DNA from: Actinomadura sp. NBRC 104425
GTDB taxonomy: Bacteria > Actinomycetota > Actinomycetes > Streptosporangiales > Streptosporangiaceae
Length of the DNA: 64,000 nucleotides
NCBI RefSeq assembly: GCF_030269545.1
Contig: NZ_BSTN01000019.1
Location: 1-64,000 of the forward strand
Direction of reading: 5' to 3'
Below are positions 38,646-47,615 of this stretch, piece by piece. The number at the start of each line of letters is the position of its first letter. Position 1 is the first letter of the stretch. Under the pieces are notes generated by a model that worked only from the letters and a program-made list of their open reading frames with translations, was not told the DNA's origin and did no database searches. The translations under genes and the position numbers were made by a program.

Positions 38646-38894
38646 GTGACCGAGCAGCAGCCGGTGCTCAGCGACGGCGTCATCATCGAGTTCATCGATG
38701 GCAAGGACGTGCCCGTCGACCACAAGGAATTCGGTGAGCGGGCCGTGGTGATGCGCGACGCCAAGAACCCCGACGGCCCGATTCTGTACTTCACCGAGGC
38801 CGAGTGGGACGCCTTCATCGCCGGCGTCAAGGACGGCGAGTTCGACGACCTCCTGGAGGAGGAGCCGCCGCAGGAGCAGGCCCAGCAGGATTAG
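38646..38894 (+). CDS. DUF397-like small protein
   Basis: An 82-residue acidic protein starting at GTG 38646 behind ggagaagg. The centre and C-terminus (RAVVMRDAKNPDGPILYFTE, AEWDAFIAGVKDGEFDDL) match the DUF397 signature, whose members are usually encoded next to XRE regulators and include BldB-like partners. Its tail is Glu/Gln-rich. Its stop overlaps the convergent kinase stop by 4 bp. Association with the XRE-TPR regulator 1.6 kb upstream is plausible. Confidence 0.82.
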   Translation: MTEQQPVLSDGVIIEFIDGKDVPVDHKEFGERAVVMRDAKNPDGPILYFTEAEWDAFIAGVKDGEFDDLLEEEPPQEQAQQD

Positions 38895-41035
38895 GAGATC
38901 CGCGCGGTGCGGCTGTCGCCCAGCAGGACGAACCGCCCGCTGCGCACCTGGTAGGCGTAGACGACGGCGTCGATGATCTCGCCCTTGGCGGTGAACCGGA
39001 TCCGCTGGGTCACCCCCTGCCGGTCCATCGTGCCGAAATAGGCGTTGATCTCCTCGCCGGTGCGCTTTCCCGCGGCCAGCGCGTCCAGGACGGCGTTCGC
39101 CGCGTCGTAGCCCTCGGCCGCGAACGTCTCCGGCTGCGCTCCGCCGTTGGCCTTGGCGTACCGCTTCAGGAAGTCGGCGTATTGCGGGGTCACCACCGTG
39201 GTCGCGCCGGGGTTGAGACAGGAGCAGGTGAGCACCGCGCCCTCGGCCGCCGTTCCCGCCAGGGTGGTCAGCTGGGGGTCGAACGAGCCGTCGGTGAGGT
39301 AGAAGCGGGCGCTCACGCCCTCTTGGCGCGCTTGTTTGATCAGCGGCGCGGCCTGCGGGTAGAGGCCGCCGTAGAACACCGCGTCGACGCCCGAGCGCTT
39401 CATCTCGCGGACGAGGGCGGAGAAGTCCTGCGCCTGCTCGGGGACGCGTTTGCGCAGCACATTCACCGAGCCGGTCTCCAGCCGGGTCTGGAAGACGTTG
39501 GCGGTGGTCCGCGCGTAGAGGGTCCCGTCGTCGATCACCATGACGTTGTTCGGGGGGCCGGATCGCAGCGCCAGGTCGGCGAGGGCGACGGCGGACGCGT
39601 CGGTGTCGGGCACGACGGTGTGCCAGTATTGCCAGCCCTGTTCGGACAGGCTCTCGGCGGTGGCGCCCGGCGAGACGCTGGGCACGTGGTACTGCTCCAG
39701 CAGCGGTGCCATCCGCTGGGCCTCGCCGCTCAGCGCGGGCCCGACCAGCGCCTGCACCTCGTCATCGGCGATCCGGGGCGCCACCGCCGCCGCGCCCTCC
39801 TCCCTGCCCTTCGTGTCGTACTCCACCAGCCGCGCCCGCACCCGCGGGCCGCGGGCGTTGTACTCGGCCACCGCCAGCCGGGCGCCGGCGAGCATGGGCC
39901 GGCCGAGGTGAGCGCTATCGCCCGACAGGGGGCCGACGAAGCCTAGGGTGACGGTCGTCCCGCCGCCGCTCCCGCCGTTTTCGCCGCCGCGCAGCAGCGG
40001 GGCCACCGCGAACGGCAGGATGATCGCCGAGGCGGCCAGCGGGATGGCGGCGATCAGGGCGGATCGCCGCCGGCGGCGCGGGCGGCGTGCGGGCGGCACG
40101 GTGTCCGGCGGTGACACCTGCGGCGGCGGAGAGCCCGCGGGCACGTTCTTGATCACTTCGGTCAGCCGGGTGGTGACGAGGGTCGCGCCGCGTTCCAGCG
40201 GATCGCCGGAGCCGGACGGGGAGTGCGCGCCGACCAGGCCGAGCAGGCGCAGCAGCACATCCTGGGCGGACGGGCGGCGCTCGGGAGCCTTGGCCAGGCA
40301 GGCGCCGACGATCTCGGCCAGCGGCCCCGGCAGCACGCCGACGTCGGCCTCGGCGTGCAGGACGCGGTGCATCACCGCCGGGACCGAGTCCCCGCCGAAC
40401 GGGGGACGCCCGGTGGCGGCGAACAGGAGGGTGCCGCCCCACGCGAACACGTCGGTCGCGGGGCCGATCGCGCTGCCCGCCACCTGCTCGGGCGCCATGT
40501 AGGCGGGTGTTCCGACGACCTGGCTGGTGACGATGGCGGTGTCGTCGCCCAGGGCGCGGGCGATGCCGAAGTCGATGACGCGCGGGCCCCCGGCCCCCAT
40601 CAGCACGTTCTGCGGTTTGAAGTCGCGGTGCACGACCCCGGCGCGGTGGATGGCCGCCAGCGCCGTGGCGGTGCCGATCGCCAGCCGCAGCAGCGCGGAG
40701 TCGTCCATCGGCCCCTCGTCGCGGACCAGCGCGGCCAGCGACGGCCCGGACACGAACTCGCTGACGATGTAGGGCCGGTCGCCGTCGACGTCGGCGTCCA
40801 GCACCCGCGCCGTGCAGAACCCGGCGACCCGCTTGGCGACCTCCAGTTCCCGCACGAACCGGGAGCGGGCGGCGGGGTCGCGGCTGAGCCGGGCGTGCAG
40901 CAGCTTGACCGCGACCTGCCTGCCGTCCGCGTCGCGCCCGAGGTAGACCGCGCCCTGGCCGCCCTCGCCGAGCCGCCCGGTCAGCGTGTACGCGCCCAGC
41001 CGGGTCGGGTCGTCCGGAAGCAGGGGTTCGGCCAT
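38891..41035 (-). CDS. Transmembrane Ser/Thr protein kinase with periplasmic-binding-protein sensor
   Basis: A 714-residue receptor kinase. Residues 15-270 are a Hanks-type kinase: Gly loop GRLGEGGQGAVYLG, VAVKLL lysine, HRDFKPQNVLM catalytic loop, VIDFGIA metal loop and GTPAYMAPEQ. After a Pro/Arg-rich juxtamembrane region, one membrane helix lies at about 325-348. Residues 360-714 form a type-1 periplasmic-binding domain of the Leu/Ile/Val-binding kind (TVTLGFVGPLSGDSAHLGRP, VQALVGPALSGEAQRMAPLL, VDAVFYGGLYPQAAPLIKQA, AAEGYDAANAVLDALAAGKR). It probably senses an extracellular amino acid-like ligand. ATG 41035 follows ggagg, 57 bp after allantoicase. Confidence 0.9.
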   Translation of the reverse strand: MAEPLLPDDPTRLGAYTLTGRLGEGGQGAVYLGRDADGRQVAVKLLHARLSRDPAARSRFVRELEVAKRVAGFCTARVLDADVDGDRPYIVSEFVSGPSLAALVRDEGPMDDSALLRLAIGTATALAAIHRAGVVHRDFKPQNVLMGAGGPRVIDFGIARALGDDTAIVTSQVVGTPAYMAPEQVAGSAIGPATDVFAWGGTLLFAATGRPPFGGDSVPAVMHRVLHAEADVGVLPGPLAEIVGACLAKAPERRPSAQDVLLRLLGLVGAHSPSGSGDPLERGATLVTTRLTEVIKNVPAGSPPPQVSPPDTVPPARRPRRRRRSALIAAIPLAASAIILPFAVAPLLRGGENGGSGGGTTVTLGFVGPLSGDSAHLGRPMLAGARLAVAEYNARGPRVRARLVEYDTKGREEGAAAVAPRIADDEVQALVGPALSGEAQRMAPLLEQYHVPSVSPGATAESLSEQGWQYWHTVVPDTDASAVALADLALRSGPPNNVMVIDDGTLYARTTANVFQTRLETGSVNVLRKRVPEQAQDFSALVREMKRSGVDAVFYGGLYPQAAPLIKQARQEGVSARFYLTDGSFDPQLTTLAGTAAEGAVLTCSCLNPGATTVVTPQYADFLKRYAKANGGAQPETFAAEGYDAANAVLDALAAGKRTGEEINAYFGTMDRQGVTQRIRFTAKGEIIDAVVYAYQVRSGRFVLLGDSRTARIS

Positions 41036-41091
41036 CGGGTCCTCCAGGGCGCGTCGCGACTTGCCATCTGTTCGACGCGCACCGGCCCGGT

Positions 41092-42126
41092 TCAGTTGGT
41101 CAGTTCGTGCCAGCGGGCGGTGAGGAGGCGTTCGCCGTCGGGGGTGAGGTCGCCGAACAGGCGCAGGCGGGCCAGGCCGCCGTCGGGGTGGATGTCGACG
41201 CGGACGTGGGTGACCTCGCGGTCGCCGGGCAGGCGGAAGCGGTGCCGCCCGTCGGGCTGCACGCGGGTGCGGGCAAGGAGTTCCCGCCAGGCGGACGCGT
41301 CGTCCAGGGAGGCGCGGCGGGCGTCCAGTCCCCACAGCGCGACGGCGCCGGGCGCGTTGTACCGCAGGTTGCTGGTGTCGATCTCGGCGAGGCGGATCAC
41401 GCCGGGGGCGGCGAGCCGGACGACCGCCCATTCGTTGCCGGGTTCGCGGCGCCGCGCGGTCTCCCACCCTTCGGACTGGTTGCGGGCCGGCCCGGGGTGC
41501 AGCATGTTGTCGGGCGCCGAGTAGAACCCGTTGGAGCAGGCGACGACGCGGCCGCCGTTCTCCAGCGCGGCCAGGTCGATGGTGAGGCCGGTGAGCAGCC
41601 GCGGGTCGGGGACGACGTCGCCGTGCACGCGCAGCCGGGCCACGCCGCCGTCGGGGTGGATGTTCAGCCGCACGTGGGTGAAGCGCCGCTCCACCCCCGC
41701 GACGGTGAACTCGTGCGCGGTGTCGCCTTTGAGCGGGCTCATGGGGACGATCTCCACCCAGTCGGCGGCGGCGACCTCGTCGGGCGAGGGGTGGCCGTCC
41801 ACCGCGCACGCCTCCACCGACGCCTGCGGCGGGAAGTTGCCGGTGAAGTGGGCGGTGTCGATGACGACGCCGCGGATGACGCCGGGCAGGCCGAGCCGGA
41901 CGACCGCCCAGTCGTGCCCGAGCCGCCCGTCCGGGCCGGGGCGGCGCCGCGCGGTCTCCCAGCCGTCGTACTCCTGCCCCTTGGCGCCGAACGTCTGCGG
42001 CCGGAACACCGGGGCCCACGGGTTGATCAGGTTCTCCTTGGCGGCGAACGACTCGTCGCTGGCGGCGATCACCGAGCCGCCCAGGGTCCGTACGGCCAGG
42101 TCGGGCAGGGCGGTGGCGTCGCTCAC
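41092..42126 (-). CDS. alc: Allantoicase
   Basis: A 344-residue enzyme hydrolysing allantoate to ureidoglycolate and urea. It contains the two tandem allantoicase repeats: first LGGSVIAASDESFAAKENLI to RRFTHVRLNIHPDGGVARLR, second GGRVVACSNGFYSAPDNMLH to VTHVRVDIHPDGGLARLRLF, each with the DGWETARRR/EGWETARRR motif. GTG 42126 overlaps the allantoinase stop by 4 bases. It is the last enzyme gene of the purine operon. No ureidoglycolate lyase or urease gene is present here. Confidence 0.93.
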   Translation of the reverse strand: MSDATALPDLAVRTLGGSVIAASDESFAAKENLINPWAPVFRPQTFGAKGQEYDGWETARRRPGPDGRLGHDWAVVRLGLPGVIRGVVIDTAHFTGNFPPQASVEACAVDGHPSPDEVAAADWVEIVPMSPLKGDTAHEFTVAGVERRFTHVRLNIHPDGGVARLRVHGDVVPDPRLLTGLTIDLAALENGGRVVACSNGFYSAPDNMLHPGPARNQSEGWETARRREPGNEWAVVRLAAPGVIRLAEIDTSNLRYNAPGAVALWGLDARRASLDDASAWRELLARTRVQPDGRHRFRLPGDREVTHVRVDIHPDGGLARLRLFGDLTPDGERLLTARWHELTN

Positions 42127-43466
42127 GGGCGCACCCTGGTCAGCAGTTCGCCGCGCGGCGTGCCGTCGTCGACGAGCACGCCCCGCACCCAGGTGGCCCG
42201 GACGACGCCGCTCAGCGTGCGTCCCGCGTACGGGGTGACGGGGTGGCGGTGCCGCAGCCGGTCGGGATCGACCATGAACGTCCGGTCGGCGGCGAACGCG
42301 ACCAGGTCGGCGTCGTGCCCGACGGCGATGCGGCCCTTGCGGGCGTCCAGGCCGGCGAGCGCGGCCGGCTCCTCGGCCATCCAGCGCGCCACCGCGTCCA
42401 GCCCGTGCCCGCGGGAGGCGGCGGCCGTCCACATCACGGGCAGGGCGATCTGCAGGGAGGAGATTCCGCCCCACGCGGTGCGGAAGTCGCCGCGTTTGAG
42501 TTGCGGCGTGCAGGGCGAGTGGTCGGACACCACGCAGGAGATCACGCCGTCGGTGAGCGCTCCCCACAGCTCCTCGCGGTTGGCCTTGTCGCGGATGGGC
42601 GGGCAGCACTTGAACGAGGTGCCGGTCACGCCGGGGACGTCCTCGGGCGCGAGCGTCAGGTAGTGCGGGCAGGTCTCGGCGGTCACCGGCAGCCCGTCGC
42701 GCTGGGCGTCGGCGATCGGTTCCAGGCAGGCGGCGGCGGACAGGTGCAGGATGTGCGCGCGCACGCCCGTCTCCTCCACCAGGCGGATCACCCGTTGCAC
42801 GGCGGCGCGTTCGGCGTCCGGCGGGCGGGACGCGGCGAACGCGGCGAAGTCGGCGCCGCGCGGCTCGCCCAGCGCGTCCGGGTCCTCGGCGTGCACGGCC
42901 ACCAGCCCGCCGAGCATGGCGATCTCGGCGAACGCCTCGCGCATCTGCCGGGGCGTCAGCGGCGGGAACTCCGGCACGCCCGAGTCGCAGGTGAAGCACT
43001 TGAACCCGAACACGCCCCGCTCGTGCAGGGGCCGCAGCTGCGGCAGGTTGCCGGGGACGGCGCCGCCCCAGAACCCCACGTCCACGAAGCACTGGCCGGC
43101 CGCCGTCTTGCGCTTGACCGCCAGGGCGTAGGGCTCGGTGGTCGGGGGCAGCGAGTTGAGCGGCATGTCGATCAGCGTCGTCACGCCCCCGGCCGCGGCG
43201 GCGCGCGTGGCGCTGGCGAAGCCCTCCCATTCGGTGCGTCCCGGCTCGTTGACGTGCACGTGGGTGTCGACCAGGCCCGGCAGCAGCGCGACGTCGCCGA
43301 GATCGACCTCCTCGGCGGCGGCGAACGGGGCGTCCAGGGCTCCGATCGCGGCGATCACCCCGTGCCGCACGGCCACCGCGGCCGCCCGCTCCCCCGTCGG
43401 CAGCACCGTCCGGCGGGAGCGGACGACCAGATCGTACGGTTCGTTGACCTCGGTCACTGTGTTCAC
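42123..43466 (-). CDS. allB: Allantoinase
   Basis: A 447-residue cyclic amidohydrolase opening the hydantoin ring of allantoin. Zinc-site residues are visible: LVDTHVHVNEPGRTEWEGFA (HxH), the bridging-Lys region FGFKCFTCDSG, VAVHAEDPDALG, HILHLS and VVSDHSPCTPQLKRG. Dihydropyrimidinase is the nearest alternative, but the Cys/Thr loop and operon position favour allantoinase. GTG 43466 overlaps the xanthine dehydrogenase stop (GTGA). Confidence 0.93.
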   Translation of the reverse strand: MNTVTEVNEPYDLVVRSRRTVLPTGERAAAVAVRHGVIAAIGALDAPFAAAEEVDLGDVALLPGLVDTHVHVNEPGRTEWEGFASATRAAAAGGVTTLIDMPLNSLPPTTEPYALAVKRKTAAGQCFVDVGFWGGAVPGNLPQLRPLHERGVFGFKCFTCDSGVPEFPPLTPRQMREAFAEIAMLGGLVAVHAEDPDALGEPRGADFAAFAASRPPDAERAAVQRVIRLVEETGVRAHILHLSAAACLEPIADAQRDGLPVTAETCPHYLTLAPEDVPGVTGTSFKCCPPIRDKANREELWGALTDGVISCVVSDHSPCTPQLKRGDFRTAWGGISSLQIALPVMWTAAASRGHGLDAVARWMAEEPAALAGLDARKGRIAVGHDADLVAFAADRTFMVDPDRLRHRHPVTPYAGRTLSGVVRATWVRGVLVDDGTPRGELLTRVRP

Positions 43467-45790
43467 GCGGCACCCCCTGGCAGGGATATCTCCTCAGGAC
43501 GGACGGGTACTCGTGTGAGCGGCCGGCCGGTCGCGTCCCGGATGGCGGCGACGATCGCGGGTGTGGACGACAGGGTGGGCGGCTCGCCCGCGCCGCGCAG
43601 CCCGTAGGGGGCGTGCGGATCCGGGTATTCGACGATGTCCAGCCGCATCGGCGGCATGTCGAGGATGGTGGGGATCAGGTAGTCGGTGAACGACGGGTTG
43701 CGGACCCGGCCGCCGGTCACCTGGATCTCCTCCATCAGCGCCAGCCCGAGCCCCTGCGCGGTGCCGCCGTGGATCTGGCCCTCCAGCGCCTGCGGGTTCA
43801 TGATCTTGCCGACGTCCTGGACGGCGGCCAGCTCCACCACCTTGACCAGGCCGAGTTCGACGTCCACGTCCACCACGGCCCGGTGCACGCACAGGGCGAG
43901 CTGGTTGTGGCTGTCGCCCTGCCCGGTGACGGGGTCCATCCGCTGCGTGGGCCGGTGGTGGTACTCGCGGGTCGCCTCGATGGCGTCGCCGCCGAGGATC
44001 TCCTCGATCGACGCCACGACCTCCGCGTCCCGCGCCACGATCTTGCCGTCGCGCACCGACAGCCCGGACGCGTCGAGCCCGAGCCGCCGCCCGGCCCGCG
44101 CCAGCAGCTCGGCCCGCACGGCCTCGCAGGCGGTCTTGACGGCGCCGCCGGTCATGTAGGACTGGCGGGACGCGCTGGACGACCCGGCGTCCCCCACCCG
44201 GTTGTCGGCGGGGTGGATCGTCACCCGCTGCACGCCCAGCTCGGTGCGGGCGATCTGCGCCTGCAGGGTGACCAGGCCCTGCCCGACCTCGGCGGCGGCC
44301 GTGTGCACCAGCGCGGCCGGCTCCCCGCCGATCACCTCCAGCCGCACCCGCGCCGTGGAGTAGTCGTCGAACCCCTCGGAGAAGCAGATGTTCTTCAGGC
44401 CGACGCCGTAGCCGACGCCGCGCACGACGCCCTCGCCGTGCGTGGTCTGGGACGCGCCGCCCGGCAGGTCGCGGATGTCGGGGGACGGGCCGGGCGGCGG
44501 TGGCATCGGCATCGCCTCCAGCCGGTCCAGCAGCTCGGCCAGCGGCGCCGGGGAGTCGATCACCTGGCCGGTGGCCAGCCTGGAGCCCTGGCGGACGGCG
44601 TTGCGGCGCCGCACCTCCAGCGGGCCGATCCCGCAGGCCGCGGCCAGTTTGTCCATCATCGACTCGTAGGCGAAGCACGCCTGCACCGCGCCGAACCCGC
44701 GCATCGCGCCGCACGGCGGGTTGTTGGTGTACACGCCGTACGCGTCGATGCTGATGTTGGGGATCTCGTACGGGCCGACGCCCAGCGAGGCCGCGTTGGC
44801 GGTGACGTTCAGCGTGGAGGAGGTGTACGCGCCGCCGTCCAGCACGATCTCCACGTCGGCGTACAGCAGGCGGCCGTCGCGGGTGGCGCCGTACTCGTAC
44901 CGCATCAGCGCCGGATGCCGGTGCACGTGCCCGAAGAACGACTCGTACCGGTTGTAGGACATCTTCACCGGACGGCCCGTGCGCAGCGCCAGCATGCCCG
45001 CGTGGATCTGCATCGACAGGTCCTCGCGTCCGCCGAACGCGCCGCCCACGCCCGCCAGCGTCATGCGGATCTGGTCCTCGCGCAGCCCCAGGCACGGCGC
45101 GATCTGCCGCAGGTCGTTGTGCATCCACTGGGTGGACACGTACATGTCCAGGCCGCCGTCCTCGGCGGGCACGGCCAGCCCGGATTCGGGGCCGAGGAAC
45201 GCCTGGTCCTGGATGCCGACCTCGTACTCGCCCGACACCACGACCTCGGCCCGCCGCTTGGCCTGCGCGACGTCCCCCACGCGGACGGGCTGGTACCGGC
45301 AGATGCCGCCGCGCTCCTGCACCCGGTTGCCTTCGGGGTCGGCGATGACGGCGCGCGGGTCGGTGACCGGTTCCAGCACCTCCCACTCGACCGCGATCTT
45401 CTCCATCGCGCGGCGTGCGATCTCCGGGTGGTCGGCGGCGACCAGCGCGACCGGCTCGCCCTGGTGGCGGACCTCGCCGATGGCCAGCACCGGCTGGTCC
45501 CGCGTGCCGTCCAGCCCGTACACCTTCTCGCCGGGGACGTCCTCGTGCGTCAGGACGGCGTGCACGCCCGGTGTGGCCAGCGCGGGGCCGATGTCGATCG
45601 AGGCGATGCGGGCGCGCGGGTGCGGGCTGCGCAGCGTGGCGCCCCACAGCATGCCGTCCATCCACAGGTCGGACGCGTAGGCGAACTCGCCGGTGACCTT
45701 CAGGGTGCCGTCGGGCCGGGGCGGGCTGTCCCCCACCCCGCCGAGGCCGGGCGCGGCGATCCGGCCGGGGCTGCGCGGCGGCGCGGCCAT
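43463..45790 (-). CDS. Xanthine dehydrogenase, molybdopterin subunit
   Basis: A 775-residue molybdenum hydroxylase large subunit. The fold is shown by KVTGEFAYASDLWMDGMLWG, the substrate-channel GVGGAFGGREDLSMQIHAGM, NNPPCGAMRGFGAVQACFAY, TAAAEVGQGLVTLQAQIART, and the C-terminal active-site Glu region GLRGAGEPPTLSSTPAIVAA. It oxidises hypoxanthine or xanthine to urate together with the separate FAD and 2Fe-2S subunits encoded upstream. ATG 45790 overlaps the deaminase stop by one base. A deaminase gene inserted between its subunit genes is unusual but keeps the operon purine-specific. Confidence 0.92.
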   Translation of the reverse strand: MAAPPRSPGRIAAPGLGGVGDSPPRPDGTLKVTGEFAYASDLWMDGMLWGATLRSPHPRARIASIDIGPALATPGVHAVLTHEDVPGEKVYGLDGTRDQPVLAIGEVRHQGEPVALVAADHPEIARRAMEKIAVEWEVLEPVTDPRAVIADPEGNRVQERGGICRYQPVRVGDVAQAKRRAEVVVSGEYEVGIQDQAFLGPESGLAVPAEDGGLDMYVSTQWMHNDLRQIAPCLGLREDQIRMTLAGVGGAFGGREDLSMQIHAGMLALRTGRPVKMSYNRYESFFGHVHRHPALMRYEYGATRDGRLLYADVEIVLDGGAYTSSTLNVTANAASLGVGPYEIPNISIDAYGVYTNNPPCGAMRGFGAVQACFAYESMMDKLAAACGIGPLEVRRRNAVRQGSRLATGQVIDSPAPLAELLDRLEAMPMPPPPGPSPDIRDLPGGASQTTHGEGVVRGVGYGVGLKNICFSEGFDDYSTARVRLEVIGGEPAALVHTAAAEVGQGLVTLQAQIARTELGVQRVTIHPADNRVGDAGSSSASRQSYMTGGAVKTACEAVRAELLARAGRRLGLDASGLSVRDGKIVARDAEVVASIEEILGGDAIEATREYHHRPTQRMDPVTGQGDSHNQLALCVHRAVVDVDVELGLVKVVELAAVQDVGKIMNPQALEGQIHGGTAQGLGLALMEEIQVTGGRVRNPSFTDYLIPTILDMPPMRLDIVEYPDPHAPYGLRGAGEPPTLSSTPAIVAAIRDATGRPLTRVPVRPEEISLPGGAA

Positions 45791-47139
45791 CACACCACCT
45801 CCTCGGCGAGCGCCATGAGACGGCGGTGGGCGTCGGCGCCGCGGCGGGCGGCCTCGTCCTGCGGGACGGTGACGAGCACGCCGTCCTCGACCACGGTGCG
45901 GCCGCCGACCAGCAGGCGGGCCAGCGGCGGCGTCTGCCCGAACACCAGCGCCACCACGGGGTCGTCGACGGCGGCGTGGAAGCCGTCCACCCGCCACAGC
46001 GCGATGTCGGCGAGCCGGCCCGGCTCCAGCGTGCCGAGTTCGTCCTGGCGGCCCAGGCAGCGGGCGCCGCCGAGGGTGGCCATCTCCAGGGCCTGCCGGG
46101 CGGTCAGCGCGGTCGGCCCGTACCGGGCGCGCTGCATGTAGACGGCCTGCCGCAGCTCCCCGGCCAGCGGCACCAGTTCCGCCGACGCCGCCCCGTCCAC
46201 GCCCAGCCCGACCGGTGCGCCCGCCGCCAGCAGGTGCGCTACGCGGGCGATGCCGGCGCCGAGCCGCGCGTTGGAGCTGGGGCAGTGCGCCGTTGCGGTG
46301 CCGGTCTCGGCCAGCCGCGCGATGTCGGAGTCGTGCAGGTGGACGCAGTGCGCCAGCCAGACGTCGGAGCCCAGCCAGCCGATGGAGTCCATGTACTCGA
46401 CGGGCGTCATGCCGAACTGCTGCTTGGTGTGCTCTTCCTCGTCGAGGGTCTCGGCGAGGTGGGTGTGCAGCCGGACGCCCTTGGCGCGGGCCAGCCCGGC
46501 CGCCGCCACCAGCAGCTCCTTATTCACCGAGAACGGCGAGCACGGCGCGACCGCGACGCGCAGCATCGACCCGGGCGAGGCGTCGTGGTACCGGTCGATC
46601 GCGGTCTCGGTCTCGGCGAGGATCGTGTCGAGGTCCTCGACCACCTCGTCCGGCGGCAGGCCGCCGTGGGAGCGGCCGCGGTCCATGGAGCCGCGGCACG
46701 GGTGGAAACGGACGCCCACCTCGGCCGCCGCCTCGATCTCGGCGGCGAACAGGTCGCCGCGCCCCTTGGGGAACACGTAGTGGTGGTCGGTCGTGGTGGT
46801 GCACCCCGACAGCGCCAGCCAGGCGAGGCCCGCGCCGGCCGCGCCCTGCACCACCTCGGCGTCCATCCGCGCCCACACCCGGTAGGACGCCACCAGCCAC
46901 TCGAACAGCGTGCTGTCGACGGCCAGGCCCTGGGTCGCCCACTGGTACAGGTGGTGGTGGGTGTTGACCAGGCCGGGGGTGGCCAGGCAGCCGGTGCCGT
47001 CGATCCGCTCCGCGCCGTCGATGCGCGGCGCGGGCCCGGGGCCCACCGCCGCGATGCGGTCGCCGTCGATGACGATGTGCCCGCCGGGATGCTCGTCCCC
47101 CGCCACGGTGACGACGTAGGCGTTCTCGATGACCTTCAT
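45790..47139 (-). CDS. 8-oxoguanine deaminase-like amidohydrolase
   Basis: A 449-residue zinc hydrolase of the ATZ/TRZ-guanine deaminase group. Motifs are LVNTHHHLYQWATQGLA (HxH), RLHTHLAETLDEEEHTKQQF, WLAHCVHLHDSDIARLAETG, AHCPSSNARLGAG and GLGVDGAASAELVPLAGELR with the catalytic Asp. The pattern with Cys in LAHCVHL and the THHHLYQ motif resembles 8-oxoguanine deaminases. Guanine deaminase is the alternative. In this operon it would feed uric acid or xanthine into the uricase route. The start ATG overlaps the 2Fe-2S subunit stop (ATGA). Confidence 0.87.
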   Translation of the reverse strand: MKVIENAYVVTVAGDEHPGGHIVIDGDRIAAVGPGPAPRIDGAERIDGTGCLATPGLVNTHHHLYQWATQGLAVDSTLFEWLVASYRVWARMDAEVVQGAAGAGLAWLALSGCTTTTDHHYVFPKGRGDLFAAEIEAAAEVGVRFHPCRGSMDRGRSHGGLPPDEVVEDLDTILAETETAIDRYHDASPGSMLRVAVAPCSPFSVNKELLVAAAGLARAKGVRLHTHLAETLDEEEHTKQQFGMTPVEYMDSIGWLGSDVWLAHCVHLHDSDIARLAETGTATAHCPSSNARLGAGIARVAHLLAAGAPVGLGVDGAASAELVPLAGELRQAVYMQRARYGPTALTARQALEMATLGGARCLGRQDELGTLEPGRLADIALWRVDGFHAAVDDPVVALVFGQTPPLARLLVGGRTVVEDGVLVTVPQDEAARRGADAHRRLMALAEEVV

Positions 47140-47615
47140 CGGGCGGCCGCCTTCCGCCGCGCGGCCAGCCGCACCGCGTCGAGGATCTTCTCGTATCCGG
47201 TGCAGCGGCACAGGTTGCCCGCCAGCGCCTCGCGGATCTGCGCGTCCTGCGGGTCGGGCACGCGGCTGAGCAGGTCGTGCGCCTGGACGACCAGCCCCGG
47301 CGTGCAGAACCCGCACTGCACGGCGCCCGCCTCCACGAACGCCTCCTGCACCGGATCGAGCCGCTCGCCGCCCCGGTCGGCCAGCCCCTCCACGGTGCGG
47401 ACGCGGCGCCCCTCCACCTGCCCGGCGGCCACCAGGCAGGCGCACACCGGCACATCGTCCAGGTGCACCGTGCACGACCCGCATTCGCCCTGCTCGCATG
47501 CGTTCTTGGAGCCGGGCAGGCCCAGCCGCTCGCGCAGCACGTACAGCAGGCTCTCGCCCTCCCACACGTCGTCGACGGTCTGCGCGCAACCGTTGACGGT
47601 GAAGTTGACCCGCAT
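47136..47615 (-). CDS. Xanthine dehydrogenase, 2Fe-2S subunit
   Basis: A 159-residue iron-sulfur subunit. The plant-type cluster ligands are in GSKNACEQGECGSCTVHLDD plus CACLV, and the C-terminal helical cluster ligands are in VQCGFCTPGLVVQAHDLL and GNLCRCTGYEKILDAV. It transfers electrons from the molybdenum centre to FAD. ATG 47615 overlaps the FAD-subunit stop by one base. Confidence 0.95.
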   Translation of the reverse strand: MRVNFTVNGCAQTVDDVWEGESLLYVLRERLGLPGSKNACEQGECGSCTVHLDDVPVCACLVAAGQVEGRRVRTVEGLADRGGERLDPVQEAFVEAGAVQCGFCTPGLVVQAHDLLSRVPDPQDAQIREALAGNLCRCTGYEKILDAVRLAARRKAAAR

